NCBI RefSeq assembly: GCF_037991315.1
Contig: NZ_CP150300.1
Location: 5,704,001-5,768,000, forward strand
Length of the DNA stretch: 64,000 nt
Direction of reading: 5' to 3'
From: Paenibacillus sp. FSL H8-0079
GTDB taxonomy: Bacteria; Bacillota; Bacilli; Paenibacillales; Paenibacillaceae
Positions 17,150-25,961 of the stretch are shown one piece after another; the first letter of the stretch is position 1, and each line of letters begins with the position of its first letter. Made by a program: the position numbers and the translations under genes. Under the pieces are notes generated by a model that did no database searches, was not told the origin of the DNA, and saw only the letters and a program-made list of their open reading frames with translations.

Positions 17150-17557
17150 TTACAGGGAATGTGCACCCTTCATTTGAGAAGCAAGTTCTGACATCTTTTT
17201 ATTGTTCAAAAAACTCTCCATCTCTTCCTCCGCCTGCACCATCACCTGCTGGATCAAACAACCTGCGTTATGATTCTGGGAACATTCGAACAGAGACGCC
17301 TGACCTTCAATCGCATGAATGATCTCCAAGAAGGAAGGATCCGGATTTTTACGACTAAGCCGATAGCCACCATTGGCACCGGATGTAGATTCGATCATGC
17401 CCGCCTTAACCAATTTGGTCAGTATTTTGGACAGATAGGTTGGTGACACCTTCTGCAGTTCTGCAAGTTGGTGTACACTAACCAGCTGTTCAGGGGCAGT
17501 ACTTACAAGATGAAGCATCGTATGCAAAGCATAATTTGTTGCTTTTGAATATTTCAT
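17150..17557 (-). CDS. Rrf2-family transcriptional regulator
   Basis: A 135-residue winged-helix protein with the Rrf2 N-terminus (MKYSKATNYALHTMLHL), the recognition helix VSPTYLSKILTKLVKAG and the wing GANGGYRLSR. The region that carries three Fe-S cysteines in IscR/NsrR has only two here (FECSQNHNAGC), so a full [2Fe-2S] or [4Fe-4S] site is doubtful. Such two-cysteine members (YwnA/CymR-like) may sense redox or a metabolite. ATG at 17557 follows GAGGTG. Its target is not obvious; neighbours are on the same strand but separately terminated. Confidence 0.88.
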   Translation of the reverse strand: MKYSKATNYALHTMLHLVSTAPEQLVSVHQLAELQKVSPTYLSKILTKLVKAGMIESTSGANGGYRLSRKNPDPSFLEIIHAIEGQASLFECSQNHNAGCLIQQVMVQAEEEMESFLNNKKMSELASQMKGAHSL

Positions 17558-17662
17558 GAGGGCACCTCATTATACACGGATTTAATTTATCCATAATAGA
17601 CTTGATTGAGCTCTGTGTCAAACCACTATGCCTCAAGCGCTGGCAACATCGAAAGGATCTGG

Positions 17663-18502
17663 TTAATTGTGATACAATCCGCGGTAATCCGTAGGTGTCA
17701 TCCCCTCATGGGCCATGAACTGGCGGTTAAAATAACTGGCATTGGGATACCCCGCTTCCTCCGCAATCTGTCCGATGTTGGCCGCAGGCCTTTCCAGCAG
17801 CCATTGCTTTGCCATCTGTAGCCGTGAACGAGTAATAAATTCCATGGGCGTCATCTCCACAGCGCTCTTGAACATTTTGCAAAAGTAATACGAACTCACA
17901 CCTGCGAGATCCGCCCAGTCCTGTAACAGGAAAGGTTGGCAGGCCTCCTGCTGCATCTGTGGAAGCAGCGCAAGAACCCGACTCTCCGCCTTACTTGTGG
18001 TGCGTGTGCTCTTTAAAGGTACCGCATGCTGTACGAACTCGGCGAGTACGGCATAAGTCAGTGTGGATAGCTGAGCAGGACGCAGCATGGTGTTTTGTTC
18101 CGCTTCAGTCAGCAAAGCCAGATGAGCTTCTTCCCATGAGTTACGCTGCCGTAGTGTCCACAGCAGATTACGATGCAACCCCCGTTCGATCATATAATCA
18201 TGCAGACGTTCACCGTAAAAATGAACCCATCGTACATCCCATGGATCATCTTCACTGCTGTAATAATGCTGTTGTTGCTGCGGGAAATAAAGCACAGCCT
18301 GACCTGCACGAAGCTCATGCACCACCCCGTCCACTTCCACGTATCCTTTGCCCGCAGCGACATAGTGAATATTAAAATTGTTCAGTACACCTGCCTCCCG
18401 TAATACGGAATGCTGGGGATGTTCCATATAATGTCCGACCGATTCCGGGTAACAAAAATATGGAATATCCTGCAGGGTTAGCAATACGGTTTGCCTCATC
18501 AT
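17663..18502 (-). CDS. AraC-family regulator with cupin sensor
   Basis: A 279-residue protein: N-terminal cupin (FNIHYVAAGKGYVEVDGVVHELRAGQAVLYFPQQQQHYY, residues ~42-80) and two C-terminal helix-turn-helix motifs (LLQDWADLAGVSSYYFCKMFKSAVEMTPMEF; IGQIAEEAGYPNASYFNRQFMAHEGMTP). ATG at 18502 follows AGGAGAAG. It is divergent from the Gfo/Idh dehydrogenase and aldo/keto reductase operon (18621-20593) with a 118-bp shared control region, so it is the likely sugar-responsive activator of that operon. Confidence 0.9.
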   Translation of the reverse strand: MMRQTVLLTLQDIPYFCYPESVGHYMEHPQHSVLREAGVLNNFNIHYVAAGKGYVEVDGVVHELRAGQAVLYFPQQQQHYYSSEDDPWDVRWVHFYGERLHDYMIERGLHRNLLWTLRQRNSWEEAHLALLTEAEQNTMLRPAQLSTLTYAVLAEFVQHAVPLKSTRTTSKAESRVLALLPQMQQEACQPFLLQDWADLAGVSSYYFCKMFKSAVEMTPMEFITRSRLQMAKQWLLERPAANIGQIAEEAGYPNASYFNRQFMAHEGMTPTDYRGLYHN

Positions 18503-18620
18503 AACGACTTCTCCTTACTGAACAATATTGTGTTAACTGACTTCAATATATTATCATTTTAATTCATTCATCTATTCCTTATAATCACAATATACATTTA
18601 TACACAGGAGGATACAACAC

Positions 18621-19625
18621 ATGAATTCAGTTCAAAAATTGCGTTGGGGCATTCTTGGTAGCGCTAGCATTGCTGTGGAATCCGTCATTCCAGGCTTGCA
18701 GCAATCCGAGTTAAATGAAGTAACCGCGATCGCCAGTCGGGACGAAGATAAAGCCAAGCAGACGGCCGATCAACTTGGGATCGACAAGGCTTATGGCAGT
18801 TATGAAGCTTTGCTCGCAGATGATTCCATCGATGCCATATATATCCCGCTACCGAATCATTTGCATCGGGAATGGACGATCCGGGCCGCTGAGGCAGGCA
18901 AACATATTTTGTGCGAAAAACCACTGGCTCTGACTGAGCAGGAAGCTCAGGAGATGGTTCAAGCTTGTGCAGATGCAGGTGTGCAGCTGGCTGAAGCATT
19001 CATGTACCGCCATCATCCACGTTACGAGCAGATCAGGGATATCATCGCCAGCGGTGAGATCGGTGAGATCCGCGGTATTCACAGTACATTTTCGTTCAAT
19101 AATTCCAATGCATCCGGCAATGTTCGCTTTCGGCGGGATTGGGGTGGAGGTGCACTGTATGATATCGGATGTTATTCCATCAGCGTAGCACGTCTGCTGC
19201 TTGGTCAAGAACCAAGTGCAGCTACCGTGATTGGCATGTTCTCCCCGCAGCATGATCAAGTCGATATGATGGCCTCCGGACTGCTGGAATTCGATAATCA
19301 CGTTGGTGTGACCTTTGACAGCAGCATGTGGGCAGCCTTCCGCAACACGCTGGAGGTACTGGGGTCCGAGGGCATTATTGAAGTCCCTTCCGCATTTGTC
19401 AGCCAGCAAGACAACAGTTCGAACTTCTATGTAACGGCTGGCGGTGAACGCAGAGAGATTAAAGTCCAACAAGTGAACCACTACTCTTTGCAGGGAGATG
19501 ATATGGCACGTGCCGTCCTTCAGGGCAAAGATCTGCGCTTCGCTCCTTCCGATGCGGTAGCTAATATGAAAGTATTGGAAGCTTGCCTTCGTTCAGCGGA
19601 ACAACGTACACGAATTACACTATAA
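18621..19625 (+). CDS. Gfo/Idh/MocA-family sugar dehydrogenase
   Basis: A 334-residue NAD(P)-dependent oxidoreductase. N-terminal Rossmann fold with WGILGSASIA (residues ~9-18) and the signature GKHILCEKPLALTEQEA (Lys of EKP is catalytic/cofactor-binding). A C-terminal Gfo/Idh/MocA domain contains GGALYDIGCYSISVARLLLG, whose D-G-x-Y/H region supplies the conserved catalytic residues. It should oxidise or reduce a sugar or polyol. ATG at 18621 follows CAGGAGG. The aldo/keto reductase follows after 20 bp in the same operon. Confidence 0.92.
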   Translation: MNSVQKLRWGILGSASIAVESVIPGLQQSELNEVTAIASRDEDKAKQTADQLGIDKAYGSYEALLADDSIDAIYIPLPNHLHREWTIRAAEAGKHILCEKPLALTEQEAQEMVQACADAGVQLAEAFMYRHHPRYEQIRDIIASGEIGEIRGIHSTFSFNNSNASGNVRFRRDWGGGALYDIGCYSISVARLLLGQEPSAATVIGMFSPQHDQVDMMASGLLEFDNHVGVTFDSSMWAAFRNTLEVLGSEGIIEVPSAFVSQQDNSSNFYVTAGGERREIKVQQVNHYSLQGDDMARAVLQGKDLRFAPSDAVANMKVLEACLRSAEQRTRITL

Positions 19626-19645
19626 TCGAGAGGATGAAATGACTT

Positions 19646-20593
19646 ATGGAATATATCGAAATTGCTGGTGCAGGTAAACCCGTCTCCAGATTGATTAAAG
19701 GAACCGATTATTTCGTGCATGATGCCTACGATAAAGCAGCTACGAATATGGATGCATTTCTATCCATTGGCGGTAACACCATCGATACAGCGCATATTTA
19801 TTGTGGTGGAGAGAGTGAAGAAGTCCTTGGTCGTTATATGAAGGAACGCGGTAACCGCGACCAGATTGTCATTCTCACCAAAGGCGCACATCATGACCAG
19901 AACGGACCACGCGTTAACGCTGATGCCATCCGTAGTGACTTGCTTGAAAGTCTGGAGCGTCTTCAGACAGATCACGTAGAGATGTATGCCCTGCACCGGG
20001 ATGATCCCAATACCCCAGTCAGTGTTATTCTCGAAGCACTGAACGAACACATTGATTCCGGCAAAATCGGCGCGATCGGTGCCTCCAACTGGACCTGGCA
20101 GCGCCTGGAGGAAGCCAATGCGTACGCTGCGGCGAATGGCCTGAAGGGCTTCACCTTCAGCAGTCCGAATCTCAGTCTCGCCAAAGCAAACGAACCTTTC
20201 TGGGAAGGCTGTGTATCAGCAGATGCAGAGACGCTGGCATGGCATGATCAAACCAAGCTTCCATTGCTATCCTGGTCCTCCCAAGCGCGTGGTTTCTTCA
20301 CTGGACGATTCACACCTGAAGTTCGGGATAACGAAGATCTGGTGCGTGTATTCTACAGTGATGGCAACTGGGAACGGTTGCGCCGGGCTGAACAATTGGC
20401 GAATTCCAAGAAAACAACACCAATCCAGATTGCGCTTGCTTATGTATTGAATCAGACGTTCCCAACCTGTGCGCTGATCGGAGCCCAGAATCAGGCAGAA
20501 CTGCTCTCCTGTGACGAAGGGTCACGTATCACGCTGACTCCAGCTGAAATCGCATGGCTGGATCTGGGCAGTAATGTGCCAGCTGGCATCTAA
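19646..20593 (+). CDS. Aldo/keto reductase
   Basis: A 315-residue TIM-barrel oxidoreductase. Family marks: GGNTIDTAHIYCGGESEEVLGRYMKE with the catalytic Asp and Tyr (residues ~47-72), the catalytic Lys in LTKGAHHD, His in YALHRDDP, and the NADP-binding GAIGASNW and PTCALIGAQNQAEL regions. It is probably an NADPH-dependent sugar aldehyde reductase acting with the preceding dehydrogenase. The start at 19646 is preceded by a GAGAGGATG region. The operon ends in the hairpin at 20631-20674. Confidence 0.92.
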   Translation: MEYIEIAGAGKPVSRLIKGTDYFVHDAYDKAATNMDAFLSIGGNTIDTAHIYCGGESEEVLGRYMKERGNRDQIVILTKGAHHDQNGPRVNADAIRSDLLESLERLQTDHVEMYALHRDDPNTPVSVILEALNEHIDSGKIGAIGASNWTWQRLEEANAYAAANGLKGFTFSSPNLSLAKANEPFWEGCVSADAETLAWHDQTKLPLLSWSSQARGFFTGRFTPEVRDNEDLVRVFYSDGNWERLRRAEQLANSKKTTPIQIALAYVLNQTFPTCALIGAQNQAELLSCDEGSRITLTPAEIAWLDLGSNVPAGI

Positions 20594-20630
20594 AGAAAGT
20601 TAAACATTCTATCATTTAATTTAATGACTC

Positions 20631-20674
20631 CAAGAGGCTGATATTCCGCGATAGCGTGAAATGTCAGCCTCTTT
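20631..20674 (+). terminator. Terminator of the dehydrogenase-reductase operon
   Basis: AGAGGCTGA ... TCAGCCTCT stem followed by TTCTGTTCT, about 40 bp after the stop codon. Confidence 0.75.
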
Positions 20675-20766
20675 CTGTTCTGCACAAGCGATCAGATGTT
20701 TTAACCTTGTTGCACGAATTACCATATACACTGTTCACTTTCCCACACTTGCCTGGGAAGAAATAG

Positions 20767-20812
20767 AGAAGGACTTACCCCAGAACACTTCTCTGAGATA
20801 AGTCCCTTATAT
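20767..20812 (-). terminator. Probable terminator of the 20864 dehydrogenase gene
   Basis: On the minus strand GGGACTTA pairs with TAAGTCCTT around an AGAGAAGTGTTCT inner fold, followed by CTCTATTTCTT. The T run is interrupted. Confidence 0.5.
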
Positions 20813-20863
20813 CATAGATTAGTACATATAAAATGTTAGAAATTGCACTGTCATTCGGTTGAA

Positions 20864-21883
20864 TTACAGCTTAATGATCTGACCTGTCTTCTCGGATTCG
20901 AAAGCTGCCAAGATAACTTGCAGGGAACGCAAGCCCTCTTCTCCAGAAATCGCTGGAGGTGTTTGGGTCACAATCGACTCTACAAAAGCATCAATTACGC
21001 CACTCGGCACTTGTTTCTCGTTGGTAGCCATGGCTCCGACTTTGTACGTCTCAACTGTACCATTGGTCAGCTCAACAATAACTTCATCGCCTTCGACTGT
21101 TCCGATCTTCATAACACCATTCTCGCACCATAGAACTGTACTGTTGTCTCCGGCTCTGTATTGCGTCCAGCTCGCTACCAGCGTTCCGATCGCTCCACTC
21201 TTCATGCGCAGCAAGCAAGTCGCGTTGTCGTCAACTTTAGTGCCTTCCTTGTGCAGTGTGCTGATGAAACCAGCCACTTCAGATACTTCATCATCCAGCA
21301 AGTAACGGATGAAGTCTGATTTGTGCACGCCCAGGTCGCCCATGGCGCCCATAATCGCTTCTTCTTTACGGAAGAACCAGCTTTCAGCTCCGTCCACACT
21401 CCATGCTTCCGGGCCCGGGTGACCGAAGGAAGTACGGAAATTCAGGACTTTTCCCAGTCTGCCGGAGTCGAGAATTTCTTTTGCTTTCACGTGAGGAGGC
21501 ATTAGGCGCTGGTTGTGTCCAACCATCAGATACACGCCATTTTTCTTAGCAGCTTCGATCATTTGCTCGCCTTCTTCAGTGGATACTGCCATTGGTTTCT
21601 CAACCAATACATGCTTGCCTGCATTTGCAGCAGCAATCGCCATTGGTGCATGCAGATAGTTCGGTGTACACACACTAACGGCATCAACCGTTTCGTTTGC
21701 AAGCAATTCTTCGTAACTGGAGTACGCTTTACCTCCATAAGTCTCGGCCATCTTCTCCGCACGCTCCACAATTGGATCGGCAAAAGCGACAAGCTCTACG
21801 TTCTCATTGGCAGCGTACTCTGGGATATGTCTGCGCTCGGCAATGGCTCCACAGCCGAATACAGCAACTTTAATTTTACTCAT
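20864..21883 (-). CDS. Gfo/Idh/MocA-family oxidoreductase
   Basis: A 339-residue NAD(P)-dependent dehydrogenase. Rossmann motif VAVFGCGAIAERRHIPEY at the N-terminus, GKHVLVEKPMAVSTEEGEQM (residues ~91-110), and GAMGDLGVHKSDFIRYLL in the C-terminal domain holding the D-x-x-x-H catalytic pair. Two start codons share one AAAGGAG site (ATG at 21889 or 21883); homologues usually begin MSKIK. It lies 50 bp downstream of the isomerase gene (21939) in the same transcript. The pairing of this dehydrogenase with an IolE/IolI-like isomerase suggests inositol-type or keto-sugar catabolism. Confidence 0.92.
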   Translation of the reverse strand: MSKIKVAVFGCGAIAERRHIPEYAANENVELVAFADPIVERAEKMAETYGGKAYSSYEELLANETVDAVSVCTPNYLHAPMAIAAANAGKHVLVEKPMAVSTEEGEQMIEAAKKNGVYLMVGHNQRLMPPHVKAKEILDSGRLGKVLNFRTSFGHPGPEAWSVDGAESWFFRKEEAIMGAMGDLGVHKSDFIRYLLDDEVSEVAGFISTLHKEGTKVDDNATCLLRMKSGAIGTLVASWTQYRAGDNSTVLWCENGVMKIGTVEGDEVIVELTNGTVETYKVGAMATNEKQVPSGVIDAFVESIVTQTPPAISGEEGLRSLQVILAAFESEKTGQIIKL

Positions 21884-21938
21884 GTACATAAGTCTCCTTT
21901 GACAAATAGATTAGCATTTTTCATGGTTCGATGGTCCA

Positions 21939-22715
21939 TTAGAATTGGTTCAAATAATTCTGCTTCAGCCAGTTGTAGCTATTGGATACGCTCTCAAGCG
22001 GAGGATTCTGACATACGTCTTGCTCCACGATCAACCACTCCACGCCTGCATTCGTAGCGCCTTCAATAACAGCTGGCAGGTCAACTGAACCTTGTCCCAG
22101 TTCCAGTGTTTTCATCTGGCCCTGTTCGTCTTTGCTGAAGTCCTTCAGATGAAGCAGCGGCAAACGACCCGCATATTGTTTAATATACTCGATCGGATTT
22201 TGTCCCGCAAATTGTACCCAACATACGTCCATTTCCACTTTCACCGCTTCCGGTGATGTTTGAGCGAACATGGCATCAAAGGCATTGGCATCGCCAACCT
22301 GGCCGTGGAATTCAAAGTCATGGTTATGGTATCCGAAGATCAATCCTTGCTTCGCCGCTTCAGCTCCATATTGTTGTAACTCAGCGAACAGCTTGGTCCA
22401 GCCTTCTTCATTCTCAGGACGATCTTCTGGCATCAGGTAAGGGCAAATGATATATTGTGCACCAATTGTTTTCAGGTAATCGATCTGTTTTTGCAAGTCT
22501 TCACGCATCGCATGTAGTGAAACGTGGCTGCTGAATCCTTTCAGTCCAAGTTCATCTAGTAGCGCTTTCATTTCTTCGGCTGGAATGTCACCATATCCGG
22601 CAAACTCCACGCCTTCATATCCAAGGGCAGCTACTTTACGCAACGTACCACGAAAATCTGCTGCAGTTTCATCACGGAGTGTAAACAATTGCAAACCAAT
22701 ATTAAGTTTTTTCAT
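21939..22715 (-). CDS. Sugar phosphate isomerase/epimerase (xylose isomerase-like TIM barrel)
   Basis: A 258-residue AP-endonuclease-2/xylose-isomerase-like TIM barrel. Recognisable blocks: LGYEGVEFAGYGDIPAEEMK (residues ~31-50), GFSSHVSLHAM, GLIFGYHNHDFEFH (metal-ligand His/Glu region), VKVEMDVCWVQFAGQNP and LLHLKDFSKDEQG. Metal-binding Glu, Asp and His positions are present. It probably interconverts keto-sugars or inosose derivatives. ATG at 22715 follows AGAGGTG. It is the first gene of the operon with the 20864 dehydrogenase and divergent from the AraC gene at 22878. Confidence 0.9.
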   Translation of the reverse strand: MKKLNIGLQLFTLRDETAADFRGTLRKVAALGYEGVEFAGYGDIPAEEMKALLDELGLKGFSSHVSLHAMREDLQKQIDYLKTIGAQYIICPYLMPEDRPENEEGWTKLFAELQQYGAEAAKQGLIFGYHNHDFEFHGQVGDANAFDAMFAQTSPEAVKVEMDVCWVQFAGQNPIEYIKQYAGRLPLLHLKDFSKDEQGQMKTLELGQGSVDLPAVIEGATNAGVEWLIVEQDVCQNPPLESVSNSYNWLKQNYLNQF

Positions 22716-22913
22716 GTAGGATACACCTCTGTTCTCAAATTTGCTTTCATTGCTCTATCTGGTATCATCCTAACGCAAAACAGGCTAGAATGAACATATA
22801 CAATATAGTCAGAACATGAACTATCTGATCAAATTTTATTTCCATCATTTTGCATCTATTGAATGTAGCCCATTTGAATGCATGCAGGATGTACATATTG
22901 GGGGATTTCATCT

Positions 22914-23741
22914 TTGGATACATTAGAGACATCTGTGCTGATCTGTGACTACTCATACCACTATAAGGCGTTCACTCATAATATGAAGGGCGAGCTGCAA
23001 ACTTATCTGTTCCGCCTGCAGACCGAAGGCTCGTGCAAAGTATATGTACAGGATGAAGAATTCAGGATGACCAGCGGGGATTTGTTACTCTTGAAGCCTG
23101 GCGACGACTATCATCTCGTGGTCGATGAACCACATAAGGAAGGACGTTTGTCCAGTGGAGATTATTATCTATTCTGCGAAGGCAGCTGGATCGATCACTG
23201 GTGGAAACGGCAGCAACGAGCTACCGTAAGCCGAATTGGAGTGGATGATAAGCTGATCAGCCTATGGCGAAATATGCTACTGGAGAAGCGTCGTGGACCT
23301 CTTGAGGAAAATGCGGAGCTAAAGGATGCGTTACTACGCGGATTATGTCTATATATCGACCGGGCAATCACCGAGAATATTCAGACGGATCGGGCAGTTT
23401 CCTCTGCGCTAAAGTTAAAACGCTTTATTGAGGAGCATGCCACGGTTACCTTTAAACTTGAAGAAGCCGCACGTTATGCCGGACTCAGCCTGTCGCGTGC
23501 AGTCCGTTTATTCAAGGAGCACTACAACCAGACCATGATTCAATACGCGATTGAGATCCGTCTGAATGCAGCACTGGAACGTATGAAATACAGTGAAATG
23601 ACACTGGAGCATATTGCCGAATCCTGCGGTTTTGCAAGCTATTCCTATTTTCATCGGGTATTCCGATCCCGCATGGGCACTTCCCCTGCCGAGTATCGAG
23701 GATCCGAGGAAAGTCTGCTACCTGAGTTGAATCAAGTTTAA
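22914..23741 (+). CDS. AraC-family transcriptional regulator
   Basis: A sensor domain of the AraC cupin type (LQTYLFRLQTEGSCKVYVQDE, GDLLLLKPGDDYHLVV) and two C-terminal helix-turn-helix motifs (FKLEEAARYAGLSLSRAVRLFKEHYNQT; LEHIAESCGFASYSYFHRVFRSRMGTSPAEY). I choose the TTG at 22914 because GGGGGA lies nine bases before it; an in-frame ATG at 22878 would give a 287-residue form with no clear ribosome binding site. It is the likely regulator of the divergent isomerase-dehydrogenase operon. The last codons form one arm of a 15-bp inverted repeat. Confidence 0.85.
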   Translation: MDTLETSVLICDYSYHYKAFTHNMKGELQTYLFRLQTEGSCKVYVQDEEFRMTSGDLLLLKPGDDYHLVVDEPHKEGRLSSGDYYLFCEGSWIDHWWKRQQRATVSRIGVDDKLISLWRNMLLEKRRGPLEENAELKDALLRGLCLYIDRAITENIQTDRAVSSALKLKRFIEEHATVTFKLEEAARYAGLSLSRAVRLFKEHYNQTMIQYAIEIRLNAALERMKYSEMTLEHIAESCGFASYSYFHRVFRSRMGTSPAEYRGSEESLLPELNQV

Positions 23742-23755
23742 TTCAACTCAGGTAG
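23718..23755. other. Perfect 15-bp inverted repeat across the AraC stop codon
   Basis: CTACCTGAGTTGAAT and ATTCAACTCAGGTAG are perfect complements separated by 8 bases that include the TAA stop. It makes a strong mRNA hairpin without a T run: a processing/stability element or weak terminator. A second dyad (CACATTAGA ... TCTAATGTG, 23786-23828) follows. Confidence 0.6.
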
Positions 23756-23896
23756 CCAGAAATCGCATTACGCCTTGAGCACATCCACATTAGAGCTGAC
23801 GGCACCTCATCTCGTCATTTCTAATGTGAGTCTTTATTAGACATCAGTAATGCAGTTAGAGACCCCTTAGTACGATTCAACGCTCATAAAGTAAAT

Positions 23897-24994
23897 CTAT
23901 AATTTCCCAATTACTTCTTCAAAACCGTCACTATCCAGAACCTTGATCGCCTCTTCTCGCATGTCCTCACTTCTCCTGCTCTCACCTACCAGTTCCATTG
24001 CTGCAACGGAGTTGGAAATGCATCTTTTTGCATCTTCATACCCTAATGCCATTAATTCTTCAATACGTTCTTCTCTAAAATCAAGAAGGCTAGAAGCGAT
24101 CCCCTTCGGGTGGAGAGATTTCTTAGGCCTGATTTCAATGACATTCGCATCCGGTAATTCATGACGATTAAACATAGATCCATCCGATAGATTTACAACG
24201 ATACACTGCTTGAATCCATTTTGCACTAACGGAGCCAACGGGGTATTTCCTCTGGCTGTGCGCTGCCCTCCAACTCCTCCGTCTACATAGTGCTTTCCTT
24301 TCACAATGTGACTGCCGTATACAACCGGAATGGCCGCACTAGCCAGAATAACTTGCAATCTCTCCTCGCTAGGAATCTTTGCAAACTCAAAATAATCCGA
24401 TTCCGGATTATCCTTAATTCCTGATGATGATAACAAATAAGCAAGTATATCATTAGTAGTCCCTCTACTGCGGTATGCAGATATCCAAATGGGAACTCGA
24501 TAAGTCATTTTATCGAGCTCCAACTCATCGTTTAATAGTTTTCTCAAAAATCCGTCATCCAACAATCCCTTTTGCAAAGAAGCATACATTGAATTGTTCT
24601 GCATCTTGTTGCTGACATCAGAAATATTGCCTAGGAATGTAATGTTATCCTTTGCCAACTGGTACAACGAACCCAAAATAGCCAACTGCGGGTGGGAATG
24701 CAGTACCCTTGCTCCAAGTGCGTGAAGCATAACCAATGCAAAAGCTCCAGGGTCCAACTTGACAATCTCATCTTGCTGTATCGATCTCCATATCTGTTCC
24801 AATCGGGTGATTCCCTCCCGAAACGTCGGCGCCGTCCCAAGCAGCACAGCATTGAGAGCGCCGATGCTGGCACCTGAATATGCACTAGGCTCATAATTAT
24901 GCTCTGCAAGATATTTTGCTACCCCAACCTCGTACGCTCCTCTGGCTCCACCACCTGAGAAAACTAACCCAAACCGATCAAAAACCCGAGACAT
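23897..24994 (-). CDS. Patatin-like phospholipase
   Basis: A 365-residue soluble hydrolase with all patatin motifs: oxyanion-hole glycines GLVFSGGGARGAYEVGV (residues ~9-25), nucleophile elbow YSGASIGALNA (G-x-S-x-G, Ser ~46), and the catalytic Asp in HYVDGGVGGQR (~238). There is no signal peptide, so it should act on membrane lipids from inside the cell. The ATG at 24994 is preceded by GAGGGG; a GTG four codons upstream is the alternative. It overlaps the end of the RdcB-like gene by 17 bp and is the last gene of the dynamin operon. Patatin phospholipases are established membrane-degrading effectors in CBASS-type abortive-infection systems; no cyclase is nearby here, so activation would have to come from its operon partners (inference). 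Confidence 0.9.
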   Translation of the reverse strand: MSRVFDRFGLVFSGGGARGAYEVGVAKYLAEHNYEPSAYSGASIGALNAVLLGTAPTFREGITRLEQIWRSIQQDEIVKLDPGAFALVMLHALGARVLHSHPQLAILGSLYQLAKDNITFLGNISDVSNKMQNNSMYASLQKGLLDDGFLRKLLNDELELDKMTYRVPIWISAYRSRGTTNDILAYLLSSSGIKDNPESDYFEFAKIPSEERLQVILASAAIPVVYGSHIVKGKHYVDGGVGGQRTARGNTPLAPLVQNGFKQCIVVNLSDGSMFNRHELPDANVIEIRPKKSLHPKGIASSLLDFREERIEELMALGYEDAKRCISNSVAAMELVGESRRSEDMREEAIKVLDSDGFEEVIGKL

Positions 24995-25961
24995 AAAACC
25001 CCTCACTCTCCAGCCTTACACAAGATTCCTTGTATAACCTCTTGCTTAGTGTTCTTCCATTAAAAACATAAGGCAGATCCCGACTTTGTATAATCGTCTC
25101 AATATTTTTTCCTGTATGCTCCCCCGGTTGAAGGTTAAGCGTGTCATTTATTGCTGTATTCAGAGCCACTTTCCTATGATTATGCTTGCTCGAACTAAGC
25201 ATATAAACCAGCGATTCTTTAGCTATTGCCCGATCTTGGCTCATGGCGGACAACCATTCGTTCGTCGGAATCAATCTCGGGGGAACTCCCTCAAGCCGCT
25301 TTAGCGTAATAACGCATTTATCGAATAATTGTTCCCTGAATTCCGAGTTATGCTCATCATATTTTCCAAAGGCACCCCAGCTTAGGCTTTCCAGCACGAT
25401 CGTGAGCTGAGAGAGAGGAGAAAATCCAGCATAGCTGCCACTCTCCCATCGATCAAACTCCTTATGCATTTGCGCCATAGCACTTTGTCTCATATCGATA
25501 GAATCCAAACGCAGATTGACCTCTTTCATTTGTCCCAGAAATTTCTCTTCCAATTCGCCCATTCTTTCGCAGATGAGGCTAACCTCTTCCCGCAGTTCCA
25601 GGTGCCGTAGAGCCAATTTTTGCACTCCCGCCCTGGTTTCAGTAAGTTTATAAGTCACATGAGCAAGCGCACGATCGCTGCGGATCTGCTGGGCTTGAAG
25701 ATGCTCAAGCCACACCACGGCAGATTCCAGACCTGTCGACAGGTTCTGGTCGATCCGTTGTTGCCGTAATGCCGATTTTCCAGAGAACGAATCAACCATC
25801 CTTTGAAAGAAACTGTTGTTGGAACTCTCTCGTACCCGTATATGATCTTTGGCCACTTCCAGGCCGTTCACTAAATCGACGATATGTTTATCATGAAGCA
25901 CGGGTATTTTCTCCAGGAGGTCTTCCAATTCCCGTTGATCGTTATCCGTGACAGTCGTCAT
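24978..25961 (-). CDS. RdcB/YjcZ-like coiled-coil protein
   Basis: A 327-residue soluble protein. Residues ~60-170 are predominantly helical and heptad-like (LEHLQAQQIRSDRALAHV through GELEEKFLGQMKEVNLRLDS), suggesting a coiled coil. The C-terminal ~140 residues look globular. The block NSFFQRMVDSFSGKSALRQQ with the following NLSTGLE resembles the RdcB (E. coli YjcZ) family, recalled from memory. In E. coli that protein is encoded next to the dynamin-like CrfC/YjdA, which matches the gene order here. The ATG overlaps the stop of the dynamin gene (ATGA arrangement), so the two are translationally coupled. A role as adaptor between GTPase and phospholipase is inference. Confidence 0.7.
   Translation of the reverse strand: MTTVTDNDQRELEDLLEKIPVLHDKHIVDLVNGLEVAKDHIRVRESSNNSFFQRMVDSFSGKSALRQQRIDQNLSTGLESAVVWLEHLQAQQIRSDRALAHVTYKLTETRAGVQKLALRHLELREEVSLICERMGELEEKFLGQMKEVNLRLDSIDMRQSAMAQMHKEFDRWESGSYAGFSPLSQLTIVLESLSWGAFGKYDEHNSEFREQLFDKCVITLKRLEGVPPRLIPTNEWLSAMSQDRAIAKESLVYMLSSSKHNHRKVALNTAINDTLNLQPGEHTGKNIETIIQSRDLPYVFNGRTLSKRLYKESCVRLESEGFYVSGF

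Noticed and set aside
18849..19481. 210-codon minus-strand frame
   Set aside because: Antisense to the Gfo/Idh dehydrogenase, whose motifs are complete.
23897..24994. CBASS system with patatin effector
   Set aside because: No cyclic-nucleotide synthase or accessory Cap2/Cap3 gene is present nearby; the partners are a dynamin and an RdcB-like protein.
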